In this document: positions 6,523 through 9,966 of the stretch, one piece after another | Position numbering within the stretch: the first letter of the stretch is position 1 | Layout: each line of letters begins with the position of its first letter | Assembly (NCBI GenBank): GCA_937903155.1 | Contig: CALCZU010000023.1 | Location: 1 to 9,966 of the forward strand | Reading direction: 5' to 3' | Length of the DNA stretch: 9,966 nt | Source: an uncultured Bdellovibrionales bacterium | Lineage (GTDB): Bacteria; Bdellovibrionota; FAC87; UBA2466 | Notes under the pieces: model-generated | Told to the model about the DNA's origin: nothing | Database searches by the model: none | The model's input: only the letters and a program-made list of their open reading frames with translations | Program-made: the position numbers and the translations under genes

Positions 6523-8460
6523 ATGTCTACTCATTTTAAAAATCTCTTTCGTCTGACGATTGGCAAGAAGCTTATCCTTGTCATTGCGACGCTTCTATTG
6601 GTAGCACTCCTGTCGTTGACGCATCTTGCCTCGAGTCTATTCAAAGCGGACACCGAGGCACTTGTTCAGCAGATGACCACTGAGAGCTCGCTGCATCTCG
6701 CTGAAATGCTGCGTCTTGAGATTGAGAATCGAATTGAAAAATCAAAAGGGGCGGGATTTTTTATGCTCCAAAATCCTGGAGTTATCGAATCGACCCGAAA
6801 GGCAGAACCTGCCGAAGCCTTGGCTGAAATCAAAGAAGATTCGGATAAAGTTGTTCCTCTCTCCGCCCGCGAAATGTATGTCAAACAGCTCCAAGAAAAA
6901 GACTCAAATCTCTACGGAATTTTTCTTTTTCAAAGCAAAGCTGACCAACCCATGGAACTTAAAGATTCCCTCATTTTTGACCCGCTTCTCAAACTGGGTG
7001 AAAAAGATGGCTCCCATTTCGGTCATTCACTCTTAAGCGAACCTCGACTGAATTTTTCAAAAGAGATGCAATCTGAAACGCAAATGACTTCAATCTTTGC
7101 GCCGGATGAGAGCCCCGTGATTGCATTGATGACCCCTTTCTTCAAAGACGAAAAGAAGCAAACAAATTCCATTTTGGTGACCGTTTTTTCCCAATCTGCT
7201 TGGGTAACACACTTCTCGAATGCATCTTTCACCTCCAATTTTATGGTGGATAATGATGGGGGCGTTATCATCCATCCCGATTTTTCACTCGTAAAAGTCC
7301 GTTACAACTTCTCGAAGTCTGGAATCGTTCAAAAAGCAATGGAAGGGAAGCAAACGAATGGACAAGCAAGATACCTTGATGAAGAAACTAAAGAGAATCG
7401 GATGGGCGCGTTTAGTTTATTAGGGATTGGAAAGCTCGCGGTGGTCTCTGAAGTCTCAGAAACCAAAGCTTTCGAGGCCGCAAACCGTCTTCAATATCGT
7501 GCATTTCTAATGGCCTTTGCGGTTCTCTTTTTAGCTTGTGGGATCGGTTATGTCTTTTCGAAATCTCTTGTGCATCCGATTCAAAAGCTAGTGTCTGCAA
7601 CCGAAAGAATCGCGTCGGGTAATTTTACCGCTCGGATGCACTCTAAAGGTTCAGATGAAGTCGCGCATCTTTTTACCGCCTTTAATAAAATGGCCGAAGG
7701 TCTAGAGGAAAGAGATCGCGTCAAAGCGATTTTCGGGAAATTTCACAACAAAGAAGTCGCAGAAAAACTTCTTTCAGGACAAGTCAAACTGGGTGGAGAG
7801 AAGAAGGAAGCAGTTATCTTCTTCAGCGATATTCGAGGTTTTACGACGTTGAGCGAGCAGCTCGCACCTGAAGAGGTGGTGGTATTTCTCAATGAATATA
7901 TGACTCAGATGGTATCAGTCATTCGAAATCATAGCGGTATCGTCGATAAGTACGTAGGCGATGCGATTATGGCTTTGTGGGGAGTGCCGCTGACGGGAAC
8001 GGATGATCCGGGGCAAGCGATTTTGGCGTGTTTAGAAATGCGAAAAGGCCTTGCACGATTTAATGAAGCGCGTGAAGCGAAGGGACTGAGCCCGATTTAC
8101 ATGGGAATGGGTTTAAACCTAGGAACCGTGGTCGCAGGAAATATCGGTTCGGAAGAGAAGATGGAATATACCGTGATCGGAGATTCGGTGAATACCGCAT
8201 CCCGCATCGAATCGATGACTAAAGAATTTGGAACGGATCTTTTAATTTCAAGCTCCGTTGCTGAAAAAATCGCGGACCGATTTATTCTCGATGCTTGCGA
8301 GAAGGTTAAAGTCAAAGGAAAGGCCGAAGACCTCGTGCTATATCGTGTGCTCGGATATAAAAATGCGGCCGGAGAATCCATCCTCGTGGAAACCAAGTAC
8401 AGCTCCTATCCTGCCACTAAAAGTGAAAAGTCAGAAACCACCCCTAAAATTGCGGCTTAA
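6523..8460 (+). CDS. Membrane-bound class IIIb adenylate cyclase (periplasmic sensor, HAMP, catalytic domain)
   Basis: This 645-residue protein should make cyclic AMP from ATP. Membrane helices lie near 17-38 and 328-346. Between them is a periplasmic sensor of about 290 residues resembling a Cache-type domain, with the strand FMVDNDGGVIIHPD (240-253). A HAMP relay (about 347-398) leads to the class III cyclase domain (about 425-610). All key residues are present: metal-binding D436 (FSDIRGFT) and D480 (KYVGDAIMA), adenine-selecting K476 and T550, and transition-state N557 and R561 (GDSVNTASR). Thr at the substrate-specifying position, rather than Asp, marks class IIIb. Guanylate cyclases have other residues there. 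The ATG lacks a clear Shine-Dalgarno sequence, but a stop lies eight codons upstream. It is divergent from the FecR-domain gene, 37 bp apart; a shared signalling role is inferred. Confidence 0.93.
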   Translation: MSTHFKNLFRLTIGKKLILVIATLLLVALLSLTHLASSLFKADTEALVQQMTTESSLHLAEMLRLEIENRIEKSKGAGFFMLQNPGVIESTRKAEPAEALAEIKEDSDKVVPLSAREMYVKQLQEKDSNLYGIFLFQSKADQPMELKDSLIFDPLLKLGEKDGSHFGHSLLSEPRLNFSKEMQSETQMTSIFAPDESPVIALMTPFFKDEKKQTNSILVTVFSQSAWVTHFSNASFTSNFMVDNDGGVIIHPDFSLVKVRYNFSKSGIVQKAMEGKQTNGQARYLDEETKENRMGAFSLLGIGKLAVVSEVSETKAFEAANRLQYRAFLMAFAVLFLACGIGYVFSKSLVHPIQKLVSATERIASGNFTARMHSKGSDEVAHLFTAFNKMAEGLEERDRVKAIFGKFHNKEVAEKLLSGQVKLGGEKKEAVIFFSDIRGFTTLSEQLAPEEVVVFLNEYMTQMVSVIRNHSGIVDKYVGDAIMALWGVPLTGTDDPGQAILACLEMRKGLARFNEAREAKGLSPIYMGMGLNLGTVVAGNIGSEEKMEYTVIGDSVNTASRIESMTKEFGTDLLISSSVAEKIADRFILDACEKVKVKGKAEDLVLYRVLGYKNAAGESILVETKYSSYPATKSEKSETTPKIAA

Positions 8461-8461
8461 T

Positions 8462-8490
8462 TAGACGGACCGAAATTTATCGATTATGAT
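8462..8490 (+). promoter_or_regulatory. Candidate promoter for the ArsC-family gene
   Basis: TAGACG (8462-8467, 4 of 6 to TTGACA) is followed after 17 bases by TATGAT (8485-8490, 5 of 6 to TATAAT). Transcription would start near 8497, one or two bases before the ATG at 8499, giving an almost leaderless mRNA. That would explain the missing Shine-Dalgarno sequence. The alternative is readthrough from the cyclase gene, which ends 38 bp upstream. Confidence 0.4.
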
Positions 8491-8498
8491 TTTCAGAT

Positions 8499-8897
8499 AT
8501 GAAAATCGGATCTTATGGTTACGTGGCAGAGCATTCGAATCGGTCAAAAGCGAAATGGGTGATCTACCATAATCCCAAATGCAGCAAGAGTTCAGAGGCT
8601 TTGGAACTACTCTGGCAAAATCGAATCGAGCCGGAAATCATCGAATATTTAGAGACCCCTTTAACAAAGCAAGAAGTGGAAAATCTTTTGGCGCTATTTC
8701 AAGGGGATCCGAAAGACATCGTTCGAACCAACGAAAAGGTCTTTAGCACTTTGAAGATTGATTTGACGAAGCCAGAAGAAATCGCCGAGGCGATTGCAAA
8801 ACATCCCATTCTCCTAGAACGTCCCATTATCGTTTATGAGGGACGCGCGTTTGTCGCTAGACCTCCGGAAAAAGTTTTAGAACTCCTTCCTCAATAA
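8499..8897 (+). CDS. ArsC/YfgD-family protein (arsenate-reductase-like, thioredoxin fold)
   Basis: This 132-residue cytosolic protein matches the glutaredoxin-coupled ArsC family, which reduces arsenate to arsenite. It has IYHNPKCSKSSEALELL (22-38) with the nucleophilic Cys28, IIEYLETP (47-54), and the three arginines that bind arsenate in E. coli ArsC, at matching places: R76, R108 (ERPIIV) and R121 (ARPPE). The CSKS loop is more like the YfgD subgroup than classical ArsC (CGTS), and no arsenic operon genes (arsR, arsB/acr3) are nearby, so an arsenate substrate is not assured. Family members are usually about 115-120 residues; here about 18 extra residues precede the first strand. Either they are real, or the start is an internal GTG at residue 9 or 21. 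None of these starts has a good Shine-Dalgarno sequence. Confidence 0.88.
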   Translation: MKIGSYGYVAEHSNRSKAKWVIYHNPKCSKSSEALELLWQNRIEPEIIEYLETPLTKQEVENLLALFQGDPKDIVRTNEKVFSTLKIDLTKPEEIAEAIAKHPILLERPIIVYEGRAFVARPPEKVLELLPQ

Positions 8898-8923
8898 GAT
8901 TTATTCTAGCGCTAGGAGAATCT
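8897..8923. repeat. Imperfect palindrome between two convergent genes
   Basis: The perfect palindrome CTAGCGCTAG (8906-8915) is flanked by AGATT (8897-8901) and AATCT (8919-8923), giving nested dyad symmetry in the 62-bp gap between the ArsC-family and galU genes. Neither strand carries a T-run after it, so I do not call an intrinsic terminator. It could be a weak bidirectional hairpin or a protein site. Confidence 0.25.
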
Positions 8924-8959
8924 GACAAGGGGTTGAGCAATCGTGGTCATTGCACTTCC

Positions 8960-9850
8960 TTACTTTCTGTCTGACAGATAAGATTTCAGTTTATCGGACA
9001 ATTCAGGCTTTTTAAGCGCAAAGTCGATTTGAGCTTTTAAAAACTGGAAAAGATTTCCCACATCATAACGTTCATTTTTCAGATCAACAGCGAGAAGTCC
9101 TTTGTTCGAGCAAAGAGAATCCATCGCATCAGTGAGTTGGATTTCTCCACCAAAACCTGGCTTTACTTCACTTAAAGCCGCCATGATTTCGGGTTGAAAA
9201 ACATATCGACCGACGACCGCGTAATTGCTTGGGGATTTTTCAGGCGTGGGCTTTTCAACGGTGCCCAGGACTTTTTCGTAAATTCCCCGAAACTTCGGAG
9301 TTTCCATCCGAATCATCCCGTAAGAAGAACTGTCTTTAGGGTCAATTTCCATCACCCCAATGGACGACAAACCGGTACTTTTTGAGATCTCGGTGAGTTG
9401 TTTCAGGGGAGGAAGGGACTTGTTTCTGGGATCCCACGAAGGAAAAATCTCATCGGCTAAACAGACCCCAAAGGGCTCATTTCCCACGACATTTTTCGCT
9501 GCCAAAATCGCGTGCCCTAGGCCCTTAGGTTCCTTCTGCCGGACAGAAATAATCTCGCACATTTTGCCGATTTTCTGCAGAAAATCCGCTTGCTCGTGTT
9601 TCCCTTTTTTTCTCAAAATTTCAATAAGATAGGGCGAATCATCAAAGTAGTCTTCGAGGGCCGATTTGCCTCGCGCGGTCACAAAAATAATCTGTTCAAG
9701 CCCTGAGTGAATCGCTTCTTCCACCACGAAATGAATGGCAGGGATATCTAGAATGGGAATCATCTCTTTAGGCACTTCCTTCGTAAACGGAAGCCCTCGA
9801 GTTCCCCATCCCGCAACCGGAATCACTGCTTTTTTAATCGAATGTGGCAT
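8960..9850 (-). CDS. galU: UTP-glucose-1-phosphate uridylyltransferase
   Basis: This 296-residue cytosolic nucleotidyltransferase makes UDP-glucose from UTP and glucose-1-phosphate, the precursor for glycogen-like, lipopolysaccharide and capsule sugars. The signature loop AVIPVAGWGTRGLP (8-21) is followed by the activating TKEVPKEMIPILD (23-35) and FVVEEA (41-46). Further family motifs are LADEIF near 131-136, GTVEKP with Lys200, GFGGEIQLTDAM (232-243) and RYDVGN...FLKAQIDFAL (261-279). GalU enzymes usually have GLGTRFLP or GLGTRMLP in the loop; here Trp and Gly replace the usual residues, a mild oddity. The ATG at 9850 is preferred because GGAG (9857-9860) lies six bases upstream. An in-frame ATG at 9871 would add seven residues but lacks a ribosome binding site. 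Length is normal for the family. Confidence 0.93.
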   Translation of the reverse strand: MPHSIKKAVIPVAGWGTRGLPFTKEVPKEMIPILDIPAIHFVVEEAIHSGLEQIIFVTARGKSALEDYFDDSPYLIEILRKKGKHEQADFLQKIGKMCEIISVRQKEPKGLGHAILAAKNVVGNEPFGVCLADEIFPSWDPRNKSLPPLKQLTEISKSTGLSSIGVMEIDPKDSSSYGMIRMETPKFRGIYEKVLGTVEKPTPEKSPSNYAVVGRYVFQPEIMAALSEVKPGFGGEIQLTDAMDSLCSNKGLLAVDLKNERYDVGNLFQFLKAQIDFALKKPELSDKLKSYLSDRK

Positions 9851-9966
9851 AGACCTCTCCAAATTTTTCATTTGTTCAGGGTAAAGTCAAAACAAGATAT
9901 TTTTAGGACGTTTGCGAGGTTTTGGAAGAACGAAGCATCGGGTAGAATACTCCTAGACTTTATCCA
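9851..9966 (-). other. Upstream region of galU; no certain feature
   Basis: Reading leftward, a TTGACT box (9885-9890) resembles a -35 element, but no good -10 sequence follows at 16-18 bases. One leftward frame is open from the window edge to a TGA (9868-9870) that overlaps the alternative ATG at 9871. It spans 32 codons, too short to separate from chance. Rightward, no start codon with an open frame is visible. Confidence 0.2.

Noticed and set aside
8097..8396. Leftward open frame antisense to the cyclase catalytic domain
   Set aside because: The sense strand carries every catalytic motif of a class III cyclase; the antisense frame is a shadow.
8937..8953. GCAAT...ATTGC inverted repeat after the ArsC-family gene
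   Set aside because: The stem is only 5 bp with a 7-base loop and no T-run on either strand, so a terminator is not supported.

Overview
The window reads as chromosomal DNA of a Gram-negative bacterium with a cell envelope rich in lipoproteins and outer-membrane proteins. Codon use looks moderate in GC (mid-40s percent by eye). The mix of genes suggests Bdellovibrionota or a related deltaproteobacterial-type lineage: a tandem universal stress protein, an exported chalcone-isomerase-like protein, a FecR-domain protein with fibronectin-like repeats, and a HAMP-linked class III nucleotide cyclase. That placement is inferred from gene content and no marker gene confirms it. There are no tRNA or rRNA genes, CRISPR arrays, insertion sequences or phage genes.

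Left part (1-1344). A short stretch that may hold the tail of a rightward gene and its terminator is followed by a dispersed-type palindromic repeat. Next comes a leftward tandem universal stress protein (214-1122). A possible 68-residue leftward ORF (1122-1328) abuts its start codon through a TAATG junction.

Second block (1345-2920, rightward). Two genes 19 bp apart encode an exported chalcone-isomerase-like protein and an unrecognised lipoprotein with a coiled coil. A TTGACA-type promoter lies upstream. A strong hairpin at 2975-3006 probably ends the unit, and it lies inside the coding sequence of the convergent neighbour.

Central block (2917-8460). A leftward pair with an ATGA overlap encodes an inner-membrane-anchored FecR-domain protein carrying five beta-sandwich-like modules, then an outer-membrane beta-barrel protein carrying three modules of the same style. 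A membrane-bound class IIIb adenylate cyclase starts 37 bp away on the other strand, with a large periplasmic sensor, HAMP and catalytic domain. The layout suggests a trans-envelope assembly linked to cAMP signalling. It is the most interesting part of the window, but the functional link is inferred from position.

Right part (8499-9966). An ArsC/YfgD-family thioredoxin-fold protein runs rightward, possibly on a nearly leaderless transcript. It converges on a leftward UTP-glucose-1-phosphate uridylyltransferase (GalU), which makes UDP-glucose for envelope polysaccharides.
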